Position numbers and translations under genes: made by a program. This document shows positions 8,741 through 17,836 of a stretch of 64,000 bases of DNA, piece by piece (position 1 is the first letter of the stretch; every line of letters starts with the position of its first letter). The notes under the pieces are model-generated. The model was not told the DNA's origin. It ran no database searches and was given only the letters and a program-made list of their open reading frames with translations. The stretch comes from Gelidibacter sp035515035 (GTDB lineage: Bacteria; Bacteroidota; Bacteroidia; Flavobacteriales; Flavobacteriaceae), in the NCBI RefSeq assembly GCF_035515035.1, contig NZ_DATJCA010000177.1:10571-74570 (forward strand), written 5' to 3'.

Positions 8741-9955
8741 GTGAGAATCAGTTTTAAAAAGTTAGGTCCTGGTTTATTATTTGCCGGAGCTGCTATTGGT
8801 GTTTCTCATTTAGTTCAATCTACTCGCGCCGGTGCCGATTTTGGCTACGGACTTATTTGGGCATTACTTTTGGTCCATATTTTTAAATATCCCTTCTTTC
8901 AATTTGCACCAAGATATGCCTTGGCCACAGGAGAAAGCCTTTTGGATGGCTATAAGAAAATGGGGAAAGGTGTTTTAATTGCTTATTTCATCCTCACGTT
9001 CACCACCATGTTTACCATCCAAACTACGGTAACCATTGTTACCGCAGGTATTGCTTCCACTCTTTTTGGAAATCTCATTTCATCAGAAATATGGGCCGTC
9101 ATTATTCTTTCAATTTGTGCGCTCATATTGATAAAAGGTAAATACAGTTTTCTGGATCAAATAATGAAGATCATTGTCATTACACTCACCATAAGTACCA
9201 TAATTGCTGTAATTCTCGCGTTGAACACCAGTCCGCAACCCTTGTCACTCACGCAGAAATTACCAGAAAACACATTGGAAATTGGCTTTTTAATCGCTTT
9301 CATGGGCTGGATGCCCGCACCTTTGGACATTTCCGTTTGGCAATCTTTATGGGCCTTGGAGAAACAAAAAGTGAACAAAGATTATGACTTAAAGTCCTCG
9401 CTATTCGATTTTAATGTGGGCTATTTGGCGACTATTATTATCGGACTCGGATTTATGGCCCTCGGCGCCTTGGTCATGTTTCAAAGCGGCTCCACATTTA
9501 GTGATAAAGCTGGTGAATTTTCCAATCAACTCATCTCCATGTACACTAAAAGCTTAGGCAATTGGTCTTACCTCATCATCGGTATCGCCGCATTTACGAC
9601 CATGTTCAGCACAACCTTAACCACTTTAGACGCTTCTCCAAGAACTATGGCAAGAACATCAGAGCTACTGTTTGGCCGTTTGTTAAAACATAATTACTTA
9701 TGGTGGATTGCCCTATTAATAGTTGGAACCGTTTCTATTTACTTCTTCTTAGGTTCCGAAATGGGCTTGCTCATAAAAGTGGCCACCATCATTTCATTTT
9801 TGACCGCACCATTTTATGCCATTATAAATTATAGGCTAATCAGCAGCAAACACATGCCTGTAGAATGGCGACCGTCCCTAAGAATGCACATATTAAGTTG
9901 GTTAGGGATTCTCTTTTTAATTGGCTTTAGCATTTGGTATCTGACCACGCTATAA
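8741..9955 (+). CDS. NRAMP-like divalent metal transporter, non-canonical metal site
   Basis: An inner-membrane transporter of 404 aa with about 11 membrane segments. The N-terminus aligns without gaps to helix 1 of NRAMP transporters ('GPG...', ending 'FGYGL'), but the metal-binding D-P-G-N is replaced by G20-V-S-H23, and helix 6 reads M191-P-A-P instead of MPH. NRAMP-family relatives with altered sites (for example Mg2+-type NRMTs) are known, so the substrate may not be Mn2+ or Fe2+. Start is GTG at 8741, two bases after the sigma-factor stop; it is the last gene of the operon. Confidence 0.8.
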   Translation: MRISFKKLGPGLLFAGAAIGVSHLVQSTRAGADFGYGLIWALLLVHIFKYPFFQFAPRYALATGESLLDGYKKMGKGVLIAYFILTFTTMFTIQTTVTIVTAGIASTLFGNLISSEIWAVIILSICALILIKGKYSFLDQIMKIIVITLTISTIIAVILALNTSPQPLSLTQKLPENTLEIGFLIAFMGWMPAPLDISVWQSLWALEKQKVNKDYDLKSSLFDFNVGYLATIIIGLGFMALGALVMFQSGSTFSDKAGEFSNQLISMYTKSLGNWSYLIIGIAAFTTMFSTTLTTLDASPRTMARTSELLFGRLLKHNYLWWIALLIVGTVSIYFFLGSEMGLLIKVATIISFLTAPFYAIINYRLISSKHMPVEWRPSLRMHILSWLGILFLIGFSIWYLTTL

Positions 9956-9978
9956 TATATATTTTCAAATATACTTTG

Positions 9979-9986
9979 TACCTTTG
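9979..9986 (+). promoter_or_regulatory. Bacteroidota -7 box for lipA-gap
   Basis: TACCTTTG, exact TAnnTTTG, ending 21 bases before the lipA ATG. Confidence 0.6.
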
Positions 9987-10007
9987 TCTTTGTAAACTTC
10001 CTAATAA

Positions 10008-10886
10008 ATGAGTACAGAAACTATTTCAAAAGTAATTCCAGAACGTATCCCAAAACCAAAATGGCTAAGAGTAAAACTGCCAACGGGTAAAAAATATACA
10101 GAACTTAGAGGTCTAGTGGACAAATATAGTTTGAACACCATCTGTACATCTGGAAGCTGCCCAAACATGGGCGAGTGCTGGGGAGAAGGAACAGCCACCT
10201 TTATGATCTTAGGAAACATATGTACGCGTTCTTGTGGGTTTTGTGGTGTAAAAACTGGACGTCCTGAAACTTTAGATTGGGATGAACCAGAAAAAGTAGC
10301 ACGTTCCATAAAAATCATGAATATTAAGCACGCGGTTTTGACCAGTGTCGATAGAGATGATTTGAAAGACATGGGAAGTATCATGTGGGCAGAAACCGTG
10401 AAGGCGGTACGACGTATGAATCCTGATATCACATTAGAAACACTTATTCCCGATTTTCAAGGAGTAGAACAACATATTGATCGGATTGTTGATGTGGCAC
10501 CTGAAGTGGTTTCACATAACATTGAAACCGTGAAAAGATTGACCCGCGAAGTAAGAATTCAGGCGAAATATGAGCGTAGTTTAGGCGTTCTTAAATATTT
10601 AAAAGCTCAAGGACAACGCAGGACCAAATCGGGCATCATGCTTGGTCTGGGCGAAACTCGTGAGGAAGTTATTGAAACCTTACATGATTTACGAGCTAAT
10701 GATGTTGATGTAGTTACCATTGGGCAATACTTACAACCTAGTAAAAAACATTTGCCCGTAAAACAGTTTATTCTTCCTGAACAGTTTAAAGAATATGAAA
10801 CCATTGGATTGGATCTTGGTTTCAGACACGTAGAAAGTAGCGCCTTGGTAAGATCTTCTTACAAAGCTCAAAAACACATCCACTAA
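10008..10886 (+). CDS. lipA: Lipoyl synthase LipA
   Basis: Radical-SAM enzyme inserting two sulfurs into protein-bound octanoyl groups. All cluster ligands are present: the auxiliary cluster C46, C51, C57 ('CTSGSCPNMGEC') and the radical-SAM C72xxxC76xxC79 ('CTRSCGFC'). The C-terminal RSSY motif, whose Ser ligates the auxiliary cluster, is also present. The 292-aa length is normal. Its stop codon shares bases with the ATG of the downstream gap gene (TAATG-type overlap), so the two are translated together. Confidence 0.97.
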   Translation: MSTETISKVIPERIPKPKWLRVKLPTGKKYTELRGLVDKYSLNTICTSGSCPNMGECWGEGTATFMILGNICTRSCGFCGVKTGRPETLDWDEPEKVARSIKIMNIKHAVLTSVDRDDLKDMGSIMWAETVKAVRRMNPDITLETLIPDFQGVEQHIDRIVDVAPEVVSHNIETVKRLTREVRIQAKYERSLGVLKYLKAQGQRRTKSGIMLGLGETREEVIETLHDLRANDVDVVTIGQYLQPSKKHLPVKQFILPEQFKEYETIGLDLGFRHVESSALVRSSYKAQKHIH

Positions 10887-11881
10887 TGATCAGGGTTGCA
10901 ATCAACGGCTTTGGAAGAATTGGTCGACGGGTATTCCGGCTTATTCAAGAACGTGAGGGCATTCAGGTAGTTGCCATTAATGATTTGGCAGATGCCAGAA
11001 CTTTAAGTCACCTGATTAAATACGACAGTATCCATGGTGTTTTAAAAAACAAGATCACCTTTGATGATAACCACATCATTTTTGACGCGCAGCAAATTCC
11101 TTTACTAAATCAAAAACAGATTGAAGATATTGACTGGACACCTTATGACGTTGATTTCGTTATAGAGGCCACAGGGAAATTTAAAACTTTGGAAGCTTTA
11201 GAAAACCATCTTAAAAACGGAGCGAAAAGAGTTATCCTATCCGTCCCTCCAATAGACGATTCAATAAAAACCGTTGTGCTGGGCGTTAACGACAACATCC
11301 TGGACGGAACGGAAACCATCATCTCCAATGCTTCGTGCACCACAAATAACGCAGCACCAATGCTAGCGGTCATTGACAATCTTTGCGGCATTAAACAGGC
11401 CTACATAACCACAGTCCATTCGTACACAACAGATCAAAGTTTACATGACCAACCGCACAAAGATTTAAGACGTGCTCGGGCTGCGGGTCAATCTATCGTT
11501 CCAACAACAACCGGGGCGGCAAAAGCACTGACCAAAATTTTCCCTCAACTGAGTGATGTTATTGGTGGCTGTGGCATTCGGGTTCCCGTACCTAATGGTT
11601 CTTTAACGGACATTACTTTAAACGTTGAAAACACAGTGTCCATTGAAGAGATTAACGAAGCCTTCAAAAAAGCTTCAGAAACGAATCTCAAGGGCATTTT
11701 GGAATATACGGAAGATCCTATTGTGTCCATTGATATTGTTGGTAATCCGCACTCCTGTATTTTTGATTCTCAAATGACCTCCGTCATTGGCAACATGATC
11801 AAAATTGTGGGATGGTATGATAATGAAACTGGATATTCAAGTAGAATTTTAGATTTGATAAGCGATTTGTCGAAGAAATAG
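10886..11881 (+). CDS. gap: Glyceraldehyde-3-phosphate dehydrogenase
   Basis: Type I GAPDH of 331 aa, glycolytic or gluconeogenic. The NAD-binding 'NGFGRIGR' is at residues 7-14, the catalytic Cys151 sits in 'SNASCTTNN', the base His178 in 'TTVHSYT', and the phosphate-site 'RRARAA' follows. N32-D33 after the second beta-strand is typical of NAD-preferring enzymes. Flavobacteria often carry two GAPDH paralogues; which flux direction this one serves cannot be told. Overlap with the lipA stop codon is unusual company for a glycolytic gene and suggests co-expression with lipoate-dependent dehydrogenases. Confidence 0.96.
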   Translation: MIRVAINGFGRIGRRVFRLIQEREGIQVVAINDLADARTLSHLIKYDSIHGVLKNKITFDDNHIIFDAQQIPLLNQKQIEDIDWTPYDVDFVIEATGKFKTLEALENHLKNGAKRVILSVPPIDDSIKTVVLGVNDNILDGTETIISNASCTTNNAAPMLAVIDNLCGIKQAYITTVHSYTTDQSLHDQPHKDLRRARAAGQSIVPTTTGAAKALTKIFPQLSDVIGGCGIRVPVPNGSLTDITLNVENTVSIEEINEAFKKASETNLKGILEYTEDPIVSIDIVGNPHSCIFDSQMTSVIGNMIKIVGWYDNETGYSSRILDLISDLSKK

Positions 11882-11903
11882 TCGCTTTTGTCGAATAAAT
11901 AAT

Positions 11904-11911
11904 TATATTTG
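11904..11911 (+). promoter_or_regulatory. Bacteroidota -7 box for the hybrid kinase gene
   Basis: TATATTTG, exact TAnnTTTG, ending 20 bases before the ATG at 11932. Confidence 0.6.
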
Positions 11912-11931
11912 TTTCCATAAAGTGACCAAAA

Positions 11932-14163
11932 ATGTCCCAAACTAAATACCATATAGTTGCTTTTCTTGTCTTAATATCTATGACATTATTTTCACAAAAT
12001 AATGCTCCTGAAGATATTGACATTCTTAAGATGCGCGTTCAAAACTACATTACCCAATCGGGTTTTGAAACGGAGCGCGGCAACTATTATAATGCCAAGG
12101 AAAATCTCGAAAAAGCTTTAGCTATTGCCAAACAAATTGGCGATAAAAAAAGCGAAGGGAGTATTTATACCAAAATAGCAAAAGTTCAATTTATTGTTGA
12201 AGAACCAGAAAATGCGCTTGTATCCTTAACCAAGGCCGCTGAGTTGCAGAGAGAGATCAACGACTATACTAACCTGGCCATTACCTATAATGTACGTGGC
12301 ATACTTCATACGAGTAAAAAAGAGTATCCCATTGCCCTGGATTACTTTAACTCTGCCAAAACTAGATTTGAAGAAGAAGGTCTAGAACGGCTTATTTCAG
12401 ATGTCAATTTAAATCAAGCCAAGGTCTATATTGAATTGGAAGATTATAAAACTGCCAAAGCCAAGCTTGAGAAAACCATCATATTAGCCAAAAAATATAA
12501 CCAGATAAGTATTTTAAGCAGTGCTTACATTAACAGCGGAAAAGTTCTTCACAAACTTGGAAATGACGATGTAGCGCTTTCTATGGCCAATCAAGGACTG
12601 GAACTGGCAATAAAAAATAATATTCCCGAATACATTAATGATGGTTATTTGACATTAAGCGATATCTATCAGGCAAATGAAGATTATAAACTTTCCAATC
12701 AATATTTAAGAAAACACATTCAATTATCAGATTCCTTATTAGATATCAAACGCGAAAATCTCTCACCTGAAAGAAAATCGCAATTTATAACGGAATATAA
12801 AGATTCTGAACGCAAGCAAATGGAAGTAAAGCTTGAAGAAGCCGACGCCTCAAATAACTTGACCAGAATCACAACCATCTTAAGTATCGCATTAATTACC
12901 ATTCTATCGTTACTCACGTTATCACTTTACAAAAACAACAACATTAGGCTCAAAACCAACAATATGCTCCATAAAAAAAATGATGAGCTTATTATTGCAA
13001 AGGAAAAGGCCGAATTGGCTTCCAAAACTAAAGCCAACTTCCTATCAACGGTTACACACGAACTTAGAACGCCACTCTACGCGGTCACAGGGTTGACCAA
13101 TATGCTCTTGGATGAGAAACCTAAACCAGAACAATTGCCGCATTTAAAATCGTTGAAATTTTCTGGAGATTATTTATTGACGTTTATCAATGACATTCTT
13201 CAGATCAATAAAATTGAAGCCAATAAAGTCGATTTGGATCCTGAGGTGTTCAATTTACAGAAAAAGGTAGAAAATGTGGTTTCGGCTTTGAGCAATTCTG
13301 CCTTAGATAACAATGTCCAACTCCATTATGAATATGACGAAAGTTTGCCAACAACGTTTATAGCAGACCAATTGAAGATTTCCCAAATTCTAATTAACCT
13401 CATAGGTAATGCGATTAAGTTTACTAAAGACGGAGATATTTGGGTGCGATTAAAAAAGCACTCGCAAACAGACGACAACTATATCATAAGATTTGAAATT
13501 GAAGATAATGGCATCGGAATTACTAAAGAGAAACAAGAAAATATGTTTGAAAGTTTCTCTCAAGGTTCCATTCAAATTAATAGAAAATATGGTGGAACCG
13601 GACTTGGTCTTTCTATTGTAAAAGGACTTATTGAAATTTTAAAAGGTAAAATTTATTTAAAAAGTGAACTCGGAAAAGGATCAACCTTCATTTTTGAAAT
13701 CCCTCTACTCTATGCACCTGAACCTGTAATTACTGCAAAACCTAAAACCCTTAACGAATTTAATACATTGGACTTGACAAATATCAAAATTTTGGTTGTT
13801 GAAGACAACAAGATCAACCAAATGATAACCCGTAAGATTTTAAACAAGATGAACCTTTATTGTGATGTTGTCGATAATGGTGAAGATGCGGTGGATCGCG
13901 TTCAACAAGAACAATATGATGTGGTCTTGATGGACATCCACATGCCTGGGATAAGCGGAATTGAAGCCACAAAAATCATTAGAACCTTTGACAAGGAACT
14001 TACAATTTTTGCGCTAACCGCCGTTACTATAGAAGATAAAATGCACGAATTTGACGAAGCCGGATTTGACGATATCATCTCAAAACCATTTAAGCAGGAA
14101 GATTTCGAGAAAAAACTTTACAACGTGCTAAAGTCTAACCAAAAATCAACAACGTCTATTTAA
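11932..14163 (+). CDS. TPR-containing hybrid sensor histidine kinase/response regulator
   Basis: A 743-aa two-component protein. The signal peptide (1-21) is followed by a periplasmic array of about five to six TPR units (about 35-275), a single membrane helix (about 313-333), and a coiled coil. The HisKA domain has the phospho-accepting His376 in 'THELRTPL'; the ATPase domain has 'NLIGNAIKFT' (N box), 'EDNGIGI' (G1) and 'GGTGLGLSI' (G2). A receiver domain follows with Asp668 in 'LMDIHMPG' and the 'SKPF' lysine. There is no output domain, so it signals by phosphorelay or protein contacts. The TPR sensor is common in Bacteroidota and usually binds a protein or peptide partner. The 3' end overlaps lpxK by eight bases tail to tail. 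Confidence 0.93.
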   Translation: MSQTKYHIVAFLVLISMTLFSQNNAPEDIDILKMRVQNYITQSGFETERGNYYNAKENLEKALAIAKQIGDKKSEGSIYTKIAKVQFIVEEPENALVSLTKAAELQREINDYTNLAITYNVRGILHTSKKEYPIALDYFNSAKTRFEEEGLERLISDVNLNQAKVYIELEDYKTAKAKLEKTIILAKKYNQISILSSAYINSGKVLHKLGNDDVALSMANQGLELAIKNNIPEYINDGYLTLSDIYQANEDYKLSNQYLRKHIQLSDSLLDIKRENLSPERKSQFITEYKDSERKQMEVKLEEADASNNLTRITTILSIALITILSLLTLSLYKNNNIRLKTNNMLHKKNDELIIAKEKAELASKTKANFLSTVTHELRTPLYAVTGLTNMLLDEKPKPEQLPHLKSLKFSGDYLLTFINDILQINKIEANKVDLDPEVFNLQKKVENVVSALSNSALDNNVQLHYEYDESLPTTFIADQLKISQILINLIGNAIKFTKDGDIWVRLKKHSQTDDNYIIRFEIEDNGIGITKEKQENMFESFSQGSIQINRKYGGTGLGLSIVKGLIEILKGKIYLKSELGKGSTFIFEIPLLYAPEPVITAKPKTLNEFNTLDLTNIKILVVEDNKINQMITRKILNKMNLYCDVVDNGEDAVDRVQQEQYDVVLMDIHMPGISGIEATKIIRTFDKELTIFALTAVTIEDKMHEFDEAGFDDIISKPFKQEDFEKKLYNVLKSNQKSTTSI

Positions 14164-15163
14164 TAAAATTACCTATCAAAGTATCAAATTGAGCTTGCCT
14201 ATCCATTCTTATTTCAATAGGCAGATAATATAGAACCCCGCTTTTCTTAAAGTGTGGTTGTAAACGTACCATGTCTTTTTCGGTAGTGACGATTAACGAT
14301 TTTTGTTTTAAAGTAGCAATATCAGTGGCATTAAAATCATGGTGGTCTTTGAACTTTAAATGTTCAAATTGTAATCCTAATAATTTTAAATGATCCACCA
14401 AAGGCTTCGGATTGGCAATCCCGGTAACTAAAGTAAATGGTGTATTTCCAAGCTTTTCCAAGTCCAACTGCGCTTCATTATTTCTTACGGATTTAGAATA
14501 GGCAATCCGTCCAAAGAACACCTCTTGATGTGCCAAAGGATTTATGGCGTGCGTAATTTGCTGCTTTCTTTCTTCAGATAAATGTTCTGGACATTTGGTC
14601 ACCACAATAATGTCGGCACGTTTTGCCCCTTGTCTTGATTCTCTTAAATTCCCGGTGGGCAATAGGATATCTTCTGTATAAAGATCATCAAAAGCGGTCA
14701 ACAAAATATTAAATCCAGCCTTAACCTTTCGGTGTTGAAACGCATCATCCAGCAAAATAATTTGAGGTGGATCTGGTAACTTGGTAAGTTGAGAAATACC
14801 ATGGACTCTATCAGAATCAACACTTACAATGATATTCTCAAATTTTTGATAGAATTGAAATGGCTCATCGCCAATAGAACTTGCTGATGCGTTTTCATCG
14901 GCAATCACAAAACCCTCGGTCTGTCTTTTATAACCTCTACTAAGGGTCGCAATATGGTATTCAGATTTCAACAATCGGATTAAATACTCAATCATTGGCG
15001 TCTTTCCTGTGCCTCCAACACTTAGATTTCCAACACAGATCACAGGGAAATTATAAGATGTGGATTTTTTGATTCCAAAATCATATAACATATTTCTCAG
15101 CCAGGTTACCAAATAGTAAATTGGAACGACGGGCAAAAGCAAATACCTTAGTATTTTCATCAT
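14156..15163 (-). CDS. lpxK: Tetraacyldisaccharide 4'-kinase LpxK
   Basis: Inner-membrane lipid A biosynthesis kinase that phosphorylates the 4' position of the tetraacyl-disaccharide to make lipid IVA. An N-terminal hydrophobic segment anchors it, and the Walker A loop 'GGTGKTP' lies near residues 50-56. The conserved 'DDAFQHRK' segment, used by the family for catalysis, is present. At 335 aa it has normal length. Start is the ATG at 15163, with an alternative directly adjacent ATG. Its presence shows an LPS-type outer membrane. Confidence 0.94.
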   Translation of the reverse strand: MMKILRYLLLPVVPIYYLVTWLRNMLYDFGIKKSTSYNFPVICVGNLSVGGTGKTPMIEYLIRLLKSEYHIATLSRGYKRQTEGFVIADENASASSIGDEPFQFYQKFENIIVSVDSDRVHGISQLTKLPDPPQIILLDDAFQHRKVKAGFNILLTAFDDLYTEDILLPTGNLRESRQGAKRADIIVVTKCPEHLSEERKQQITHAINPLAHQEVFFGRIAYSKSVRNNEAQLDLEKLGNTPFTLVTGIANPKPLVDHLKLLGLQFEHLKFKDHHDFNATDIATLKQKSLIVTTEKDMVRLQPHFKKSGVLYYLPIEIRMDRQAQFDTLIGNFIK

Positions 15164-15233
15164 GAGCTAATTATATCGCTGACAGAATAAAGCCCGACGA
15201 TTGTTTCAACAACAGAAAAGTACATTCGACACA

Positions 15234-15755
15234 TTACCTTTCAATACGCTTATGTTCGGGCATATTTACGATCCCGCAGCCGTCCACTAAAATATGACCG
15301 TCCACATCAACGACTTGCATGGCCACTTTAAAGTCCTCCCAATCTATTCCCTTAACAATGACATAGCCAGTTTGAGGATCAAACTCATGGAGTTCAAAGC
15401 CATTAGGAGGATAATCCTGTGCGTCAAACAGCGGATCTGCCAGCAACCCAATTCTAGGATTTTCTTCCCATGCTAAAATGACTATCTTCTCTAGTTCAGA
15501 TTTCAATTGATCGGTAGCAAGAGGTGAATTTTTTGCGAATTCAAGAATTTCAAGATGATCGATACTCTCAATATAAGAGTTGATAAAATCGAGCGCCGCT
15601 TGATAATTTTCATCATCTGAAGCCGCTTCACTCTCCAAGGGTTCGTATAGATCGGTATTTGGAAGTACCAATTCTGGCGCTTCAGATGGATTCTTCTTTA
15701 CAGATTGACAGGCCAGAAAACTAATAGCAATAATGAGCGTAAGTATATATTTCAT
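15234..15755 (-). CDS. Conserved hypothetical lipoprotein
   Basis: A 173-aa protein with a clear lipoprotein signal peptide ('ISFLACQ', lipidated Cys around residue 16). The mature part is acidic, with a helical stretch ('ALDFINSYIESIDHLEILEF') and a C-terminal beta-rich region ending 'DGCGIVNMPEHKRIER'. I do not recognise the family. The frame can be extended to a TTG at 15764, but the ATG at 15755 begins the signal peptide directly. It is divergent from the Nif3-like gene, with a weak CGAAAATA (minus-strand TATTTTCG) box between them. Confidence 0.7.
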   Translation of the reverse strand: MKYILTLIIAISFLACQSVKKNPSEAPELVLPNTDLYEPLESEAASDDENYQAALDFINSYIESIDHLEILEFAKNSPLATDQLKSELEKIVILAWEENPRIGLLADPLFDAQDYPPNGFELHEFDPQTGYVIVKGIDWEDFKVAMQVVDVDGHILVDGCGIVNMPEHKRIER

Positions 15756-15795
15756 AATAATCAAAGGACTTGTTTACAACGAAAATATAATATTT

Positions 15796-15803
15796 TATCT
15801 TTG
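15796..15803 (+). promoter_or_regulatory. Bacteroidota -7 box for the Nif3-like gene
   Basis: TATCTTTG, exact TAnnTTTG, with a TTG at 15770-15772 as possible -33 element (23-base spacer). Ends 26 bases before the ATG. Confidence 0.65.
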
Positions 15804-15829
15804 TAAGTAACCTAAAAGCTAAAAAACAT

Positions 15830-16924
15830 ATGATTATCCAAAATGTTATCAATCATCTCGAAGAATTGGCTCCTTTGGCTTATGCTGAAGATTTTGATAA
15901 TGTTGGCCTATTGGTTGGTGACAAAAACGAGCCACTCACGGGAGTTTTGATAACTTTAGACACTCTAGAAAGTGTTGTAGATGAAGCCATCACCAACAAC
16001 TGCAACTTGATTGTCAGTTTTCACCCCATCATTTTTAAAGGTTTAAAGAAACTTAATGGTGCCAATTATGTTGAGCGTGCGGTCCTAAAGGCCATCAAAC
16101 ATGATATCGCCATTTACGCCATTCATACGGCATTGGACAACAGCTTGCAAGGGGTTAATGACATTATATGTAACACCTTAGGCATCAAAAACAAAAAGAT
16201 ACTGCTACCGCAACAAGGTACCATCAAAAAACTGACCACTTACGTGCCTCAAAAAGATGCCGATGCATTACGACTAGCCTTATTCCAATCTGGAGCTGGC
16301 ACCATCGGTAACTATGAAAATTGTAGTTTTAACACCCAAGGCACTGGAACCTTTAAAGGTAATGAAGCTTCCGATCCGACCGTTGGAGAACGTGGTGAAT
16401 ATCGCCAAGAAGAAGAAACCCAGATTTCCGTTACCTTCCAGAAGCATTTGGAACGTCAGATTCTCAATGCACTCTTTAAAAGCCATCCCTATGAAGAAGT
16501 GGCTTTTGAAATCACCACATTAGACAATTACAATCAGCATATTGGCATGGGAATGGTTGGTGAACTTCCAAATGAGATGGAAACAGAAGAGTTTTTACAG
16601 TTTGTAAAGCAAAAAATGAGTGCTTCTTGTATAAAACATTCGAGATTAACCAAAGATAAAGTGAAGCGAATTGCCGTCCTTGGTGGCTCTGGGAGTTTTG
16701 CAATTGGCGCAGCAAAGGCTGCAAAAGCGGACGTTTTTATCACTGCAGATTTGAAATACCACGATTTTTTTTCCGCAGAAGATCAAATTATTTTAGCAGA
16801 TATTGGCCATTATGAAAGTGAACAGTTCACAAAATCCTTTTTAGCTAACTATCTCTCAAAAAAAATTACTAATTTTGCAGTCGTTTTATCGAAGATAAAC
16901 ACCAATCCTGTAAAGTATTTATAA
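15830..16924 (+). CDS. Nif3-like dinuclear metal-centre protein (YbgI/NIF3 family, long form)
   Basis: A 364-aa NIF3/DUF34 protein. The two halves of the metal site are visible: 'FHPIIFKG' and 'IYAIHTALDN' in the N-terminal half, and 'DIGHYESEQ' near the C-terminus. Between them (about residues 125-235) is the PII/CutA-like insertion that marks the long bacterial form. Members form toroidal hexamers with two metal ions per subunit; the reaction is not firmly established, although a GTP cyclohydrolase-type annotation circulates. It is followed after three bases by the coiled-coil protein gene, a pairing common in Bacteroidota. Confidence 0.9.
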   Translation: MIIQNVINHLEELAPLAYAEDFDNVGLLVGDKNEPLTGVLITLDTLESVVDEAITNNCNLIVSFHPIIFKGLKKLNGANYVERAVLKAIKHDIAIYAIHTALDNSLQGVNDIICNTLGIKNKKILLPQQGTIKKLTTYVPQKDADALRLALFQSGAGTIGNYENCSFNTQGTGTFKGNEASDPTVGERGEYRQEEETQISVTFQKHLERQILNALFKSHPYEEVAFEITTLDNYNQHIGMGMVGELPNEMETEEFLQFVKQKMSASCIKHSRLTKDKVKRIAVLGGSGSFAIGAAKAAKADVFITADLKYHDFFSAEDQIILADIGHYESEQFTKSFLANYLSKKITNFAVVLSKINTNPVKYL

Positions 16925-16927
16925 ATT

Positions 16928-17710
16928 ATGGCAAAAAAAGCTGAACTTTCTGTTGAAGACCGATTAAGAGCATTATATGATTTGCAACTTATTGATTCAA
17001 GAGTCGACGAAATCAGAAATATTAGAGGTGAACTTCCTTTAGAAGTAAGAGATTTAGAAGATGAAGTTGAAGGACTTAATACTAGACTTGAAAAATTAAA
17101 CGGTGGTCTTACCCTGATTGATGATGACATCAAATCAAAAAAAAATCTGATTGAAGAGGCAAAAGCTCTGATCAAAAAATATGCTGAACAGCAAAAGAAT
17201 GTTAGAAATAACAGAGAATTCAATTCAATTACCAAAGAAATCGAATATCAAGATTTAGAAATTGAGTTGGCTGAAAAGCACATTAAAGAATTCAAGGCTC
17301 AAATTGACCAGAAAAAAGAAATTGTTGCTGAAACCAAAGAGCGATTGAAAGATCGTCAGGCACATCTAAAGCACAAAAAAAGCGAGTTAAACGCAATTTT
17401 GGCCGAAACTGAAAAAGAAGAAGCAGCATTGATCAAAAAATCACAAGAATACCAAGATACCATTGATCAACGTTTAGTGAATGCTTACCACAGAATTAGA
17501 GCTAACGTAAAAAACGGATTAGCTGTAGTGGCTATTGAAAGAGGTGCTTCTGGCGGATCTTTCTTCACCATTCCACCACAAGTACAAGTTGAGATTGCTT
17601 CACGTAAAAAAGTTATTACAGACGAGCACAGTGGACGTATTTTGGTTGATGCGGAATTAGCCGAAGAACAAAAAGCAAAAATGGAGAAAATGTTTGCTAA
17701 ATTAAGCTAA
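16928..17710 (+). CDS. CdsZ/C4-zinc-ribbon-type coiled-coil protein lacking the cysteines
   Basis: A 260-aa protein, mostly an antiparallel coiled coil (about residues 10-180), followed by the domain that in relatives is a C4 zinc ribbon. Here the fold signature is kept ('GGSFFTIPPQ' and 'SGRILVD'), but all four zinc ligands are gone: the usual CxxC positions are S208/S211 and D232/S235. The protein has no cysteine at all. Relatives have been linked to RNA binding or regulation, but function here is unassigned. It sits in an operon with the Nif3-like gene and ends at a strong terminator. Confidence 0.85.
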   Translation: MAKKAELSVEDRLRALYDLQLIDSRVDEIRNIRGELPLEVRDLEDEVEGLNTRLEKLNGGLTLIDDDIKSKKNLIEEAKALIKKYAEQQKNVRNNREFNSITKEIEYQDLEIELAEKHIKEFKAQIDQKKEIVAETKERLKDRQAHLKHKKSELNAILAETEKEEAALIKKSQEYQDTIDQRLVNAYHRIRANVKNGLAVVAIERGASGGSFFTIPPQVQVEIASRKKVITDEHSGRILVDAELAEEQKAKMEKMFAKLS

Positions 17711-17734
17711 GCAAAACCTCCTTGATATAATGAT

Positions 17735-17766
17735 AAGGCCTTTACATTCTGTAAAGGCTTTTTATT
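17735..17766 (+). terminator. Rho-independent terminator after the Nif3/coiled-coil operon
   Basis: A perfect 9-bp stem GCCTTTACA/TGTAAAGGC with a 3-base loop (17738-17758), extended by AAG/CTT-type pairs and followed by a T-run. Confidence 0.85.
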
Positions 17767-17836
17767 TTAACACAAGTTTCCTATTTTACATTTTAAGTTT
17801 TTATTGGATTCAACGACTATTTATAAAAACACATTT

